Assembly: GCF_018403265.1 (NCBI RefSeq)
Contig: NZ_BOSI01000004.1
Coordinates: forward strand, 248,001-312,000
Direction: 5' to 3'
Length of the DNA stretch: 64,000 nucleotides
Source: Paenibacillus sp. J31TS4
GTDB lineage: Bacteria > Bacillota > Bacilli > Paenibacillales > NBRC-103111
Part shown: piece by piece, positions 24,567-32,675 of the stretch
How the letters are laid out: every line of letters begins with the position of its first letter
Position numbering within the stretch: the first letter of the stretch is position 1
Notes under the pieces: model-generated
Told to the model about the DNA's origin: nothing
Seen by the model: only the letters and a program-made list of their open reading frames with translations
Database searches by the model: none
Translations under genes and position numbers: made by a program

Positions 24567-25934
24567 TTACTTAACCGTTTTGTTGTAGTCGACGATCCGG
24601 CCGCTGATCTCCTTGGCCGCCGCGTCGAGCGCGTCCTTGGGCGACTTTTTGCCCGCGAGTGCCTCCTCGATGGCCGTCTCGGTAATCTGGCGCGCCTCCG
24701 GATAGACGCCCATCACGGCACCCTGCGTCGCCTTGTTCAGCTTGGTCGCGTGGAGCTGGTCGACCGCCGTCTGGAACTGAGGATACTTCGCAAGGTTATC
24801 CTTGACGACCTGCTGCTCGTACGCCTTCTTCGTGATCGGGAAGTAGCCCGTATTGACGTGAAAGTCCGCCTGCTGCTCGGGAGCGGACAGGTACTTGATG
24901 AATTCCCAGGCCGCCTTTTGCTCCGCCTCGCTCTTGTTGTTCAGAATCCAGTTGCTGGCGCCGCCCACCACGACGCCGCCGTCCTTGGCGTCAGCCGGCT
25001 TCGGCAGGAAGCCCGTCCCGACCTCGAACTTACCGCCAACGGAGTTGACGATGCCGCGCAGCGACGCGGTCGAGTCGAGGATCATGGCCACCTGGCCGGC
25101 CGCGAATGCCTTCTTGGTATCATCGGTTTTGCGGCCGAGGTTGATCGCGGCCTTGCTGTCCACGAGGCTCTTCCACCAGGTGAGCGTCTTGACGCCGGCG
25201 TCGGCGTTCACGAGTGATGCGGTCGCGAGAGCGCTCCGGCCGTTGCCGTTGTCCAGCAGCTCGGCGCCCTGGTTCGCGAAGAACTGCTCCATGAACCACC
25301 CGTAGATGGCGAACGAGGCGCCGGATACGCCGTCCTTGGACAGCTTCTTGGCCGCTTCCGCTACCTCCTCGTACGTCTTCGGCGGCTTCTCCGGATCGAG
25401 CCCCGCTGCCTTGAACAGATCCTTGTTGTAATAGAGGATCGGGTTGGACGTATTGAACGGCATGGAATACAGCTTGTTGTCGAACGTATAGTACCCGGCG
25501 ATGGACGGCTCCAGCTGGGACATGTCGTACTTCTCCTTGTCGATGAACGTCTGCATCGGCGTGATCGCCTTTGAGTCGATCATGTAGCGGCTGCCGATCT
25601 CGTAAACCTGGATGAGAGACGGCCCAGACTTGGAATCCATCGACGCCTTCATCTTGGTCAGGCTCTCGTCATAGGACCCCTGGAAGACGGCTTCGACCTG
25701 AATGTCTTTGCGCGACGCGTTGAAGCTGGCGACGAGCTTGTCGACAGCTTTGCCATTGTCGCCTCCAAGCGAGTGCCACCAGATGACCTTTTGCGTGTCG
25801 CCGGCCGCAGCCGCCTGGCCCGATGCCTGAGCGGAGGAAGCCCCCGCTTCGCTGCTTGGTTTGCTGCCGCACGCACTCGTGAGCAGCAGGATGGCGGTCA
25901 TGGTGACCGGAAGGACGGATTTGCGCATGTTCAT
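24567..25934 (-). CDS. ugpB: Glycerol-3-phosphate ABC transporter binding lipoprotein UgpB
   Basis: This 455-residue protein has a lipoprotein signal (LLTSAC, Cys 22). Its sequence follows E. coli UgpB closely: VIWWHSLGGDNGKAVDKLV, SLIQVYEIGSRYMIDSKAI, FNTSNPILYYNKDLFKAAGLDPEKPPKTYEE (split: FNTSNPILYYNKDLFKAAGL, DPEKPPKTYEE), VVVGGASNWI and NTGYFPITKKAY. UgpB binds sn-glycerol-3-phosphate and glycerophosphodiesters outside the membrane. It is last in the ugpA-ugpE-ugpB order, 204 bp after ugpE. AAGGAG lies 11 bases before the ATG. No ATPase gene is present; a shared MsmX/UgpC-type ATPase encoded elsewhere is likely. Confidence 0.92.
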   Translation of the reverse strand: MNMRKSVLPVTMTAILLLTSACGSKPSSEAGASSAQASGQAAAAGDTQKVIWWHSLGGDNGKAVDKLVASFNASRKDIQVEAVFQGSYDESLTKMKASMDSKSGPSLIQVYEIGSRYMIDSKAITPMQTFIDKEKYDMSQLEPSIAGYYTFDNKLYSMPFNTSNPILYYNKDLFKAAGLDPEKPPKTYEEVAEAAKKLSKDGVSGASFAIYGWFMEQFFANQGAELLDNGNGRSALATASLVNADAGVKTLTWWKSLVDSKAAINLGRKTDDTKKAFAAGQVAMILDSTASLRGIVNSVGGKFEVGTGFLPKPADAKDGGVVVGGASNWILNNKSEAEQKAAWEFIKYLSAPEQQADFHVNTGYFPITKKAYEQQVVKDNLAKYPQFQTAVDQLHATKLNKATQGAVMGVYPEARQITETAIEEALAGKKSPKDALDAAAKEISGRIVDYNKTVK

Positions 25935-26138
25935 AGATTCGTTCGCTCCTTTATACGATGGGGAATGGATGAATGGGAGGACTGCCGTACTTGGCTAAGC
26001 AGGCCCTTGTGCCGGTTCTCTTGGACGGGAAGCTGTGGCAGTCGCGGAAGCCGGCGGCTTCTTGCGCGGCGAGCGGGCTTGCCTCGTCCAAAAACGATAT
26101 GGGAAGCCCTGAGCCAGAAAAACCTGGGCGCGTCCGGG

Positions 26139-26963
26139 TCAGCCTTTGACGGCGCCGGCGGTCATGCCCCGGACTAGCTGCTTGAGCCCCAGCACGAGGA
26201 GCAGCAGCGACGGCAGCAGGATGAGGGCGACGCCTGCGAGCACCGTGTTCCAGGAGGTGAATTCCTCCGACTGCAGCATGCTGACGCCGATCTGGACGGT
26301 GCGCATCTCGGGACTGTTCGTGACGAGCAGCGGCCACATGTACTGGTTCCAGGCATGAAGGAACGAGTACACCGCCAGCGTCGCTAACGCGGGCCGGGCG
26401 AGAGGCAGGACGATGAGCAAGTAGCAGCGCCAGTGGCCGCAGCCGTCGATGCGCGCCGCCTCGAACAGCTCCCCGGGGAGCTGGAGGAAGAACTGGCGCA
26501 GCAGGAACGTGCCGAACGCCGAGGCGAGGAACGGCACGATCATGCCCGGGTACGTATCCAGCCAGCCCCAGGACCGGATGGTCAAGTAGTTCGGAATCAT
26601 GGTGACTTCCCACGGGATCATCATGGTCGAGAGAAACAAGGCGAACCAGAACGCTTTGCCCGCCATCCGGATATTCGCGAACGCATAGGCGGATAGGCTG
26701 CCGAGCAGCAGCTGGCCGAGCGTAATGGCAGCCGAGATGAGCAGACTGTTCCCCATGAACCGGGCGATCGGCACCGCCTGCAGCACGGCCAGGAAGTTGC
26801 CCAGGCTCCATTCCTTCGGCACGAGCGCCGGCGGGTAGCTCATCGCTTCCTGCTGCGTCATGAACGCTGTCAGGAAGGCATATACGACCGGATACAGCAC
26901 GGTTACGGCCAGCGCGGCGAGCACGGCGTACTGCAGCAGGGAGAGCATGCGGCTTGCCTTCAT
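26139..26963 (-). CDS. ugpE: Glycerol-3-phosphate ABC permease UgpE
   Basis: This 274-residue protein has six membrane helices and the EAA loop of MalG-type permeases (ELFEAARIDGCGHWRCYLLIVLPLARP, where EAA-x-D-G contacts the ATPase). Its ATG at 26963 overlaps the ugpA stop (ATGA). The frame is open far upstream of this start (to 28106) only because of high GC; that part is the shadow of ugpA. It works with UgpA as the membrane channel of the importer. Confidence 0.9.
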   Translation of the reverse strand: MKASRMLSLLQYAVLAALAVTVLYPVVYAFLTAFMTQQEAMSYPPALVPKEWSLGNFLAVLQAVPIARFMGNSLLISAAITLGQLLLGSLSAYAFANIRMAGKAFWFALFLSTMMIPWEVTMIPNYLTIRSWGWLDTYPGMIVPFLASAFGTFLLRQFFLQLPGELFEAARIDGCGHWRCYLLIVLPLARPALATLAVYSFLHAWNQYMWPLLVTNSPEMRTVQIGVSMLQSEEFTSWNTVLAGVALILLPSLLLLVLGLKQLVRGMTAGAVKG

Positions 26964-27922
26964 TGGTAATGCACCTTCCTCTCCAGCACGGCGAACTGAA
27001 CGAGCGTCAGGACGAGAATGATGGCGAACAAGACGAGCGCTTCCGCACTGGCCGTCCCGAAGCGGTAGTTCACGAACGCTTCCCGGAAGACGCCGTACAC
27101 GAACACGTCGGTCGCGTGCATCGGCCCGCCCTTGGTCATGATGTGGAATTGGCCGAACGCCTGCAGCGACTGGATGACCGAGACGATCAGCAGGAAAAAC
27201 AGTGTCGGCGACAGCAGCGGCAGCGTAATCCGGCAGAACACGGTAAACCTGCCAGCGCCGTCGATGCGGGCGCTCTCCTGCAGATCGGCCGAGATCGCCT
27301 GAATGCCGCTCAGCAGCACGATGTAGGCGAACCCGAGGTTCATCCAGACGGTCATGACCGAAACCGAGACAAGTGCCCAGGCCGGATCGGACAGCCACGC
27401 GACCGGATTCAGCCCCATCAGCGTCAGGAAGTAGTTGAACATGCCGGTGGTCGGATGAAACAGCATCGTCCAGATGACCGCCCCCGTTCCGACCGAGATG
27501 GCGACCGGCATCGAGAAGACGCCCTGGAACAGCTTCATGCCTCTCTGCGGACCCGCTGTCAGAGCGGCCAGAATGAGCGCCAGCACGATCGCGGTCGGCA
27601 CCGTGTAGAGCGTGAATTGGCCGGTCACGGCGAGATTCCGGTAGAACGTCTCCGAGGCGAACAGCTCCTGGAAGTTGGCGAGGCCTACATAGTCCACCAC
27701 CTTCCCGCGCGGGTTCGTCACCTGCATGCTGAGGTACACGGACCGCAGCAGCGGATAGAAGCAAAAGACCGCGAACACGGCGAGCGACGGAGCGAGAAAC
27801 AGGAGACCCAGGCCGGTTTCCCGCAGCCGCTTCGCGCGGACCGCTATGTGGTTGTGTGGCATTGCTTTCTCTGTCGGGGCGCTCCGTTTGGGCATAGGCA
27901 GCGCCTCTTCCATTGCGTCCAT
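26960..27922 (-). CDS. ugpA: Glycerol-3-phosphate ABC permease UgpA
   Basis: This 320-residue MalF-type permease begins with a hydrophilic head of about 35 residues. LLFLAPSLAVFAVFCFYPLLRSVYLS (split: LLFLAPSLAVFAVFCF, YPLLRSVYLS) is the first helix, and the EAA loop ISADLQESARIDGAGRFTVF lies near residue 215. GGAGGGGG precedes the ATG at 27922. It is the first gene of the operon, directly behind a PhoP-box-like array. Confidence 0.92.
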   Translation of the reverse strand: MDAMEEALPMPKRSAPTEKAMPHNHIAVRAKRLRETGLGLLFLAPSLAVFAVFCFYPLLRSVYLSMQVTNPRGKVVDYVGLANFQELFASETFYRNLAVTGQFTLYTVPTAIVLALILAALTAGPQRGMKLFQGVFSMPVAISVGTGAVIWTMLFHPTTGMFNYFLTLMGLNPVAWLSDPAWALVSVSVMTVWMNLGFAYIVLLSGIQAISADLQESARIDGAGRFTVFCRITLPLLSPTLFFLLIVSVIQSLQAFGQFHIMTKGGPMHATDVFVYGVFREAFVNYRFGTASAEALVLFAIILVLTLVQFAVLERKVHYQ

Positions 27923-27950
27923 TTGACCCCCTCCTCTTTTGTCTACCGCT

Positions 27951-28004
27951 ATGATAGTCCTTTACTGTTCGGGCATTATCAAAGCGATGTAACGGATATG
28001 TTAA
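27951..28004 (-). promoter_or_regulatory. PhoP-box-like array and -10 element of the ugp operon
   Basis: Reading toward ugpA, four hexamers occur at exact 11-bp steps: TTAACA (28004-27999), GTTACA (27993-27988), TTGATA (27982-27977) and CGAACA (27971-27966). They are followed 9 bases later by TATCAT (27956-27951) as a -10 element. Bacillus PhoP binds TT(A/C/T)ACA repeats spaced about 11 bp apart just upstream of the -10. The first two hexamers fit best. This matches control of glycerol-3-phosphate uptake by phosphate starvation. Confidence 0.65.
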
Positions 28005-28098
28005 GGGAAGTGAGGGGGTTGAAGAGGCTAAAGGAATTGAGGTATGGTTACCCTGTGAAGACAGAACGACCTTATAACGAGAAAGGACGGGATGAAGG

Positions 28099-28506
28099 AT
28101 GGCCAAGCTGACCCCTTATTTTTACTCGGAGGATGCACGGGCGCAGGCTCAGTTCTATATCGAGGCAATGGGAGGCGAGATCCTGGAGCAGAAAACGTAT
28201 GGCGAGGCGCCCGGTACAGAGGAAGGGATGAAGGACAAGATCATCCATATGAGGTTCACAGCGGCCGACGTGACCTTCTTCATCGCGGACTCCATGCATG
28301 AGGCACCCGGACAGAACAGCTACGATCTGAATCTGGAATTCCGGGCGGAGGATGAAGCCCGTCGGGCCTTTGCAGGACTGGCGGAGGGCGGCCGGGTGCT
28401 CATGGACTTGGAGAAGCAGTTCTGGGGATCTCTTTTCGGCCGGGTCGAGGACAAGTTCGGCGTCAAATGGCAGATCAGCACGGAGGCCCCTACCCACCAA
28501 GGCTAG
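28099..28506 (+). CDS. VOC-superfamily (PhnB/glyoxalase-like) protein
   Basis: This 135-residue protein has the PhnB-type VOC fold: LTPYFYSEDARAQAQFYIEAMGGEI at the start, MKDKIIHMRFTAADVTFFIADS in the middle and the C-terminal FWGSLFGRVEDKFGVKWQIS. AAAGGACGGGATGAAGG precedes the ATG. The substrate is unknown. It is divergent from the ugp operon. Confidence 0.85.
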   Translation: MAKLTPYFYSEDARAQAQFYIEAMGGEILEQKTYGEAPGTEEGMKDKIIHMRFTAADVTFFIADSMHEAPGQNSYDLNLEFRAEDEARRAFAGLAEGGRVLMDLEKQFWGSLFGRVEDKFGVKWQISTEAPTHQG

Positions 28507-28553
28507 GGCATAAGAGGCGGGGAAGCGAGGAAGGACACAATACCGTCCAATTA

Positions 28554-28584
28554 TGTATAAGTTTGGCCGCAAACGTCCACTCTA
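28554..28584 (+). promoter_or_regulatory. Candidate sigma-G promoter of tlp
   Basis: TGTATA (28554-28559) and CACTCTA (28578-28584), with an 18-base spacer, resemble the sigma-G consensus (TGAATA, N18, CATACTA). Tlp genes are forespore-expressed in B. subtilis, which supports the reading. Confidence 0.45.
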
Positions 28585-28631
28585 CTGGTTAGCGCTCCCG
28601 TGAGCGATTTACTTACCAGGAGGGATTCACG

Positions 28632-28856
28632 ATGGCCAAACCGGATAACCGCGCCGATAACGTCGAGCGCCTGCAGGAGAATATTCAGAACACGCAGGAG
28701 AACATGCACGAAGCAGAAGATTACCTGAACGAGTTCTCCTCGGAGATCAGCAGCGAGGAACGCAGCCGGATCGAGGCGAAGAATGAGCGCCGCGAAGAGA
28801 GCATTGCCGGATTCCGCGAGGAAGTCAAGGACGAAGCGGCCGACGCCGAGGAGTAG
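28632..28856 (+). CDS. tlp: Small acid-soluble spore protein Tlp
   Basis: This 74-residue hydrophilic, helix-rich protein matches the thioredoxin-like Tlp family: MAKPDNRADNVERLQENIQ, then IEAKNERREESIAGFREEVK and a short acidic end. AGGAGGG precedes the ATG and a strong terminator follows. Tlp is a minor spore-core protein in Bacilli. Confidence 0.92.
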   Translation: MAKPDNRADNVERLQENIQNTQENMHEAEDYLNEFSSEISSEERSRIEAKNERREESIAGFREEVKDEAADAEE

Positions 28857-28866
28857 ACTATCCGTG

Positions 28867-28892
28867 CCAGCCCCGAGAGGGGCTGGTTTTTT
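28867..28892 (+). terminator. Terminator of tlp
   Basis: CCAGCCCC and GGGGCTGG pair around GAGA, followed by TTTTTT. Confidence 0.93.
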
Positions 28893-28898
28893 CTGTCC

Positions 28899-29156
28899 TC
28901 AACTCTTGTCATCGAGTCTTGCGTAGACGAGGCTGCAGAACTTCGAATAGTCAGGCGTCCGGGATAGATCGTAGGCGAGGATCGTCTTGATAACCAGCTC
29001 TACCGTTTCCTGCTCCACATCCTCACGCTCCTGGCTTTTGCGCTCTTTGCTTACTTTTTTAATCAAGGGATGGAAGCGGCCAATGAGCTGGCGAAGTGCT
29101 TTTTTATCCCCCCTTTGTGCCTTCATGACAAGTTCGTAGAGGTCCTCTTCCCCCAT
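28899..29156 (-). CDS. rsoA: RsoA-like sigma region-2 co-factor
   Basis: This 85-residue protein looks like a lone sigma-70 region 2: a helical N-terminus (EEDLYELVMKAQRGDKKALRQLIGRF), a basic patch (KKVSKERKSQEREDVEQE) and a helix ending in LVYARLDDKS. B. subtilis RsoA (79 residues) has the same size and supplies region 2 to the separate SigO protein. Its ATG abuts the YvrJ stop. Together with the two upstream genes it forms a split-sigma module; the assignment rests on size, pattern and neighbours. Confidence 0.7.
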   Translation of the reverse strand: MGEEDLYELVMKAQRGDKKALRQLIGRFHPLIKKVSKERKSQEREDVEQETVELVIKTILAYDLSRTPDYSKFCSLVYARLDDKS

Positions 29157-29363
29157 TTACTTCCGCGCTCCTTCCTTCATGACGTGCACTAGGTCTTGGA
29201 TGGTGCTGTTCAGCTTTTCGATCTTTTCTTCCAGCCTCACCTGCATGAGCGTGGCCCCCTCGATTTTTTTCTCGAAACGGAGGAGCAGGTAGGATGTGAT
29301 CACGATAGGAAATCCGAAATTGCCGATTGCCGTGGTCAATAAGGTAATGATCTGCTGCTCCAT
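29157..29363 (-). CDS. yvrJ: YvrJ-family small membrane protein
   Basis: This 68-residue protein has one membrane helix with the YvrJ hallmark GNFGFPIVITSYLLLRFEKK, followed by a coiled coil (MQVRLEEKIEKLNSTIQDL). In B. subtilis yvrJ is a SigO-RsoA target beside oxdC. Here it lies between the two sigma parts: one base after the upstream stop and directly against the next start, with AAGGAGG ahead of it. The function is unknown; holin-like or signalling roles have been considered for this family. Confidence 0.8.
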   Translation of the reverse strand: MEQQIITLLTTAIGNFGFPIVITSYLLLRFEKKIEGATLMQVRLEEKIEKLNSTIQDLVHVMKEGARK

Positions 29364-29364
29364 G

Positions 29365-29994
29365 TCAGGTCGCCTCCTTCACGTTTGGCGTTGATCGCTT
29401 GTACATGAACTTGCTTAGCTTATTTAGGGCGGCGCTTCTTGTTTTGTACACGGCCTGCTGGGAGATCCGCAGGGTTTCCGCTATTTCGGTATCCTTATAT
29501 AGCTGGCTGTAAGCAAGTGTGGTGACCAGCAGCTGCTTCTGTGTTAATTCCCCTAGTGCTTCGAAAAGGAGTTCATTATCGACTGCAGAACGAAATCGCT
29601 CCGGACTGCCCGTCCAGCTGTATGCCTCCCTTGTTTCCGCAAGAACATGGTCTCCGAGCGTACTCTCTCCGTCCTCTCCGATGGCCTTATCCAGAATCAT
29701 GTGATGCTTGTCCTGGTACCGCTGCCTTCTGCGGTCTTGGACAACCGCTTGGTATCGGATCGTACTCCGCACATATTTGGAGAAGCGGATCGCGAAGAAA
29801 AACCGGCGAAAGGCTTCCTCAAGACAGTCCTTGCTCTCCTGATCGTTGGTCTGCAGGAACAGACAGAGGAGCAAAACATGCTCTGGCGTTTCGAAAAAGT
29901 GCCGAATGATCCAATTTATAAATAACGGAGAATGCGTCTGCTGGTATTGGGTGAATAACTCCTTCTGCTCATCAGATAAAAAATGGACGTTCAT
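29365..29994 (-). CDS. sigO: SigO-like sigma factor lacking a canonical region 2
   Basis: This 209-residue protein has a C-terminal region-4 helix-turn-helix (LGELTQKQLLVTTLAYSQLY followed by TEIAETLRISQQAVYKTRSAALNKLSKF). Its N-terminal half does not show the usual region-2 polymerase-binding and DNA-melting pattern. B. subtilis SigO has the same design and needs RsoA. The ATG at 29994 follows AGGAGGG. It heads a compact three-gene unit with yvrJ and an RsoA-like gene. Phage or conjugative-element sigma factors are an alternative reading. Confidence 0.75.
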   Translation of the reverse strand: MNVHFLSDEQKELFTQYQQTHSPLFINWIIRHFFETPEHVLLLCLFLQTNDQESKDCLEEAFRRFFFAIRFSKYVRSTIRYQAVVQDRRRQRYQDKHHMILDKAIGEDGESTLGDHVLAETREAYSWTGSPERFRSAVDNELLFEALGELTQKQLLVTTLAYSQLYKDTEIAETLRISQQAVYKTRSAALNKLSKFMYKRSTPNVKEAT

Positions 29995-30149
29995 TCGATT
30001 CCCTCCTAGGTTTTCTGAGTCTTATAGTGCGGAAACCGAAATGAAAAACAACCTAAATACGAAAAAATAGGAACTAATGTTCCCATTGTAGCATGTTTTT
30101 TCCATTTTTTTATAGCTGTTTTTTCCTACTGGTCCCTCCCAAATAAAAA

Positions 30150-30168
30150 AAAGGGGGGTCCCCCCTTT
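30150..30168 (-). terminator. Terminator of the propeller lipoprotein gene
   Basis: AAAGGGGG and CCCCCTTT pair with a 3-base loop. On the minus strand this is followed by TTTTTTATTT. Confidence 0.85.
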
Positions 30169-30176
30169 CTTCTCTG

Positions 30177-31541
30177 TCATTCCTTGCCGTATTCCACCCA
30201 TGCGAACGTATCCGGGGACGTCCAACCAAGAAAACGTCCCATTCCCACGAAACGAGGCGGCCCGCCACTGATGTCCGTCATCCACAGCTCCTTGAAAAAG
30301 TCGGCGTTGGAGCGGGTCAAATAAACGAGCTTGCTCTTATCCGGTGACAAGTAAGGGACCATCTCCTTCTCCTCCCGCCGGATTGTCCGAACGAGCTCCA
30401 CGTCTGCGTCGGGTACCTTTTCTCCGGTTTTGGTCGCGACATCGATAACGTGATGCCCCAGCCCACTCTCGCCAGGCAATTCAGTTCGGACTCTTACCGT
30501 ATGGTCATCTCCCCATTCGAGCGGATAGGAGGTCAAGTAGCCGTCACTGTGGGACAGAAAGGCTGCCCGGGGAACGGTTAGCTTGACCGTGCCTTTGTCG
30601 CTGATGACGACTAGATCCGCTTCTGTCCGTAAGGACTCGTCCCGGGCCACCATCAGTCCGATCGACTTCCCGTCCGGGGAGGTGGAAACTCCGAGAATAG
30701 GCAGCTGAGACGTATACACCAAATCCTTTCGTTTGGTCCGCATATTCAGCCGGAATACCTGGGCATGAGATAGGACGACATCCAGCAACTCCCCCTGGAC
30801 GGTGCTCGACACTTGAACGTGTTTAAAGCCGTGAACCTGTTCCAGACGGCTTTCTTTGTGTTCGGGGATGGGCACCGTAAGGGCGAAGCCCGACTGCAAG
30901 TCCTGAAGCCGGATCTGCCGCTCGTCCTGGGAATAGAGCAGCGCCTTCCCGGTCCCCGCTTGGCGGAGAAGCTCGATTGGACCTGCCGTAGTCGTTTCGG
31001 TATAAACGTGCTGGTAGAGATTGTAGTCGGTTAGTACGACAGAGGGAGACGCACTTGCCGCTCTATGCTGAAACACCAGCTCAAAGAGATGAGGGGCGTC
31101 TTCATTCAGCATGCCGGGCGCTTTCGTCTTGGCTTGCCGGGCGCTGACATGGATCGTTTCCCGTGGCGCCAAATTCGTGAATATCAACGTGAATTCCTTG
31201 TCGGACTGCCAATTCAGCTGATAGGGAACCGGGTTCCTCTCCGCTAGATTGCTCGATGTCTGTTCCCGGATCGCTTGCTCGACAGACGCGCGATCCAACT
31301 CCACATCGGAGAGATAGCGATAGACCAGCGGGTCCTTATCGGAGACGGGGATCCTCTTCTCGTCCACGTCCGGCTTCAAAGATCCATTCGTGCGGATCGG
31401 GCTTGGCGACGATATGGAAGGAGACGGCGACGCTGGGCCCGGGATGTACGGCGTGCTCCTCTGCGGCTCCGGCGCCTGCAGGCAGCCGGACAATAGTGTC
31501 AGCAGCAAGAATCCGGCTATTCCTCTACCTATTCCTGTCAT
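30177..31541 (-). CDS. Lipoprotein with TolB/beta-propeller-like repeats
   Basis: This 454-residue protein has a lipobox (LLTLLSGC, Cys 20), a Pro/Ser-rich linker (about 25-50), and a strand-rich body. Propeller-like blades are visible, such as ILGVSTSPDGKSIGLMVA, VPYLSPDKSKLVYLTRSN and ELWMTDISGG. No enzyme motif is evident. It is likely anchored to the outer face of the membrane. It lies upstream of the split-sigma operon but has its own terminator, so it is not clearly part of that unit. Function unknown. Confidence 0.8.
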   Translation of the reverse strand: MTGIGRGIAGFLLLTLLSGCLQAPEPQRSTPYIPGPASPSPSISSPSPIRTNGSLKPDVDEKRIPVSDKDPLVYRYLSDVELDRASVEQAIREQTSSNLAERNPVPYQLNWQSDKEFTLIFTNLAPRETIHVSARQAKTKAPGMLNEDAPHLFELVFQHRAASASPSVVLTDYNLYQHVYTETTTAGPIELLRQAGTGKALLYSQDERQIRLQDLQSGFALTVPIPEHKESRLEQVHGFKHVQVSSTVQGELLDVVLSHAQVFRLNMRTKRKDLVYTSQLPILGVSTSPDGKSIGLMVARDESLRTEADLVVISDKGTVKLTVPRAAFLSHSDGYLTSYPLEWGDDHTVRVRTELPGESGLGHHVIDVATKTGEKVPDADVELVRTIRREEKEMVPYLSPDKSKLVYLTRSNADFFKELWMTDISGGPPRFVGMGRFLGWTSPDTFAWVEYGKE

Positions 31542-31610
31542 CCATTCTCTCCCCTTTCTTGGTCCCCACTCCTATAGACCGAGTAAGCACCTCAAGAGTT
31601 CCAGGGCGAA

Positions 31611-31647
31611 CGAGAAAAATCTCCACACACTGTGGAGATTTTTCTCG
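31611..31647. terminator. Perfect 17-bp hairpin terminator
   Basis: CGAGAAAAATCTCCACA pairs with its exact complement around a CAC loop. The internal A/T blocks supply U-tracts on both strands. It lies two bases beyond the phosphodiester glycosidase stop. Confidence 0.88.
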
Positions 31648-31649
31648 GC

Positions 31650-32408
31650 TTACATAGGAACGGTCACCATGCTGAAGATTTTTCGGGCCTCCGTCTCATG
31701 ATAGTTGCTGGACGTTCCTTGCTTGAAGCGGATCTGCGTAGAGCCGCCTCCGTCGAGATTAACGCCCATCGTGCAGCCGAACTTGTCTTTCATGACCGTG
31801 CGGACATCCCAGATCGTGCAGCCCTTCCCTCCGTTCCATAGATCGTTCCCATCGAAGAACGTGCACAGGATCACTTTGTTGGCGCCCTTGTAGCCGATTG
31901 CCGTACGGGCCACATTGCTGCTGTACGAGGGAGCCTTCTCGCTGACCATCCGGGAGTTGAACGCGGACTCCGTCAGCGTTTCGCCGAGATACAGACTGAT
32001 CCCGCCGATCGCCCATTGGACGTTCGATTGCTGGATCGTATATCCGTTGTGCGTGACGGGGAACTCATAGAATCGCTTCTCGAAGAGAAAAGTGCCGTCG
32101 GCCAAGTTGTTGGACAGCTTGACGAGGGCTCCCCGTCCGCCGCTGCTGAACGTCGTGTAATCCTGTGTCCCGCCCGCCTGCCGGACGATACTGCCGTTCT
32201 GGATGGCGATGCCGGTCAAATATCCGTAGGTGCTGCTGGACGAAGAGTTGTCGAAAAATGTTCCGTTCACTCCGTAATAACCGGAGTTGCCCACCGTCGT
32301 AGCGCCAACGTTGCGGATGGTGACCTCATTGATATCCGCCTCAAGCCATTTCAGATGCAGATTCTTTCCGTTAACCGTATACGCGCCGTAATCGTAAGTC
32401 GCTGTCAT
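31650..32408 (-). CDS. Phosphodiester glycosidase (NAGPA/DUF2233) family protein
   Basis: This 252-residue protein has the NAGPA fold's landmarks: GYYGVNGTFFDN near 43, AIGYKGANKVILCTFFDG and the C-terminal catalytic-site stretch CTMGVNLDGGGSTQIRF. Family members cleave sugar-phosphodiester links (mammalian uncovering enzyme) or act on cell-wall polymers. Unlike most bacterial members it has no signal peptide: the ATG at 32408 with GGAGGA upstream gives a mature-type start. It may act inside the cell, in the spore coat or after lysis. Confidence 0.85.
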   Translation of the reverse strand: MTATYDYGAYTVNGKNLHLKWLEADINEVTIRNVGATTVGNSGYYGVNGTFFDNSSSSSTYGYLTGIAIQNGSIVRQAGGTQDYTTFSSGGRGALVKLSNNLADGTFLFEKRFYEFPVTHNGYTIQQSNVQWAIGGISLYLGETLTESAFNSRMVSEKAPSYSSNVARTAIGYKGANKVILCTFFDGNDLWNGGKGCTIWDVRTVMKDKFGCTMGVNLDGGGSTQIRFKQGTSSNYHETEARKIFSMVTVPM

Positions 32409-32577
32409 ATTAGTTCCTCCTTAGGTAGGTTTGGGGCGCCGTTATCAAACTTCCCCATCCGTTTGCTAACGGCTATGCTACCTAAGTGAGAGAACCCGGC
32501 CGTTTCACAACCATCCTCCGCCGATAATTTGCGTCAGCCCGGTTTCTTCATCCGACCGTCCCGGAGGATGCCAAAAA

Positions 32578-32604
32578 AAGACCTCTGCCGCGTGCAGAGG
32601 TCTT
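32578..32604 (-). terminator. Terminator of the stress-type flavin protein gene
   Basis: AAGACCTCTGC and GCAGAGGTCTT pair around CGCGT; on the minus strand a run of seven T follows. Confidence 0.9.
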
Positions 32605-32675
32605 CAGGAGGCCCCAGGTCTCGGCCTTATGCTCTACCGGAAGCAGCGGCTTCCGCCGAGCGGGCGACCGTCCGA

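Noticed and set aside
26964-28106. Long N-terminal extension of the ugpE frame
   Set aside because: It overlaps ugpA completely in another frame and has no homology; the ATGA-coupled start at 26963 gives a normal MalG-type protein.
29157-29363. Prophage or holin remnant
   Set aside because: A YvrJ-like membrane peptide next to small sigma-like proteins might suggest phage genes, but no structural, integrase or lysis genes are nearby and the set fits the SigO/RsoA/YvrJ group.
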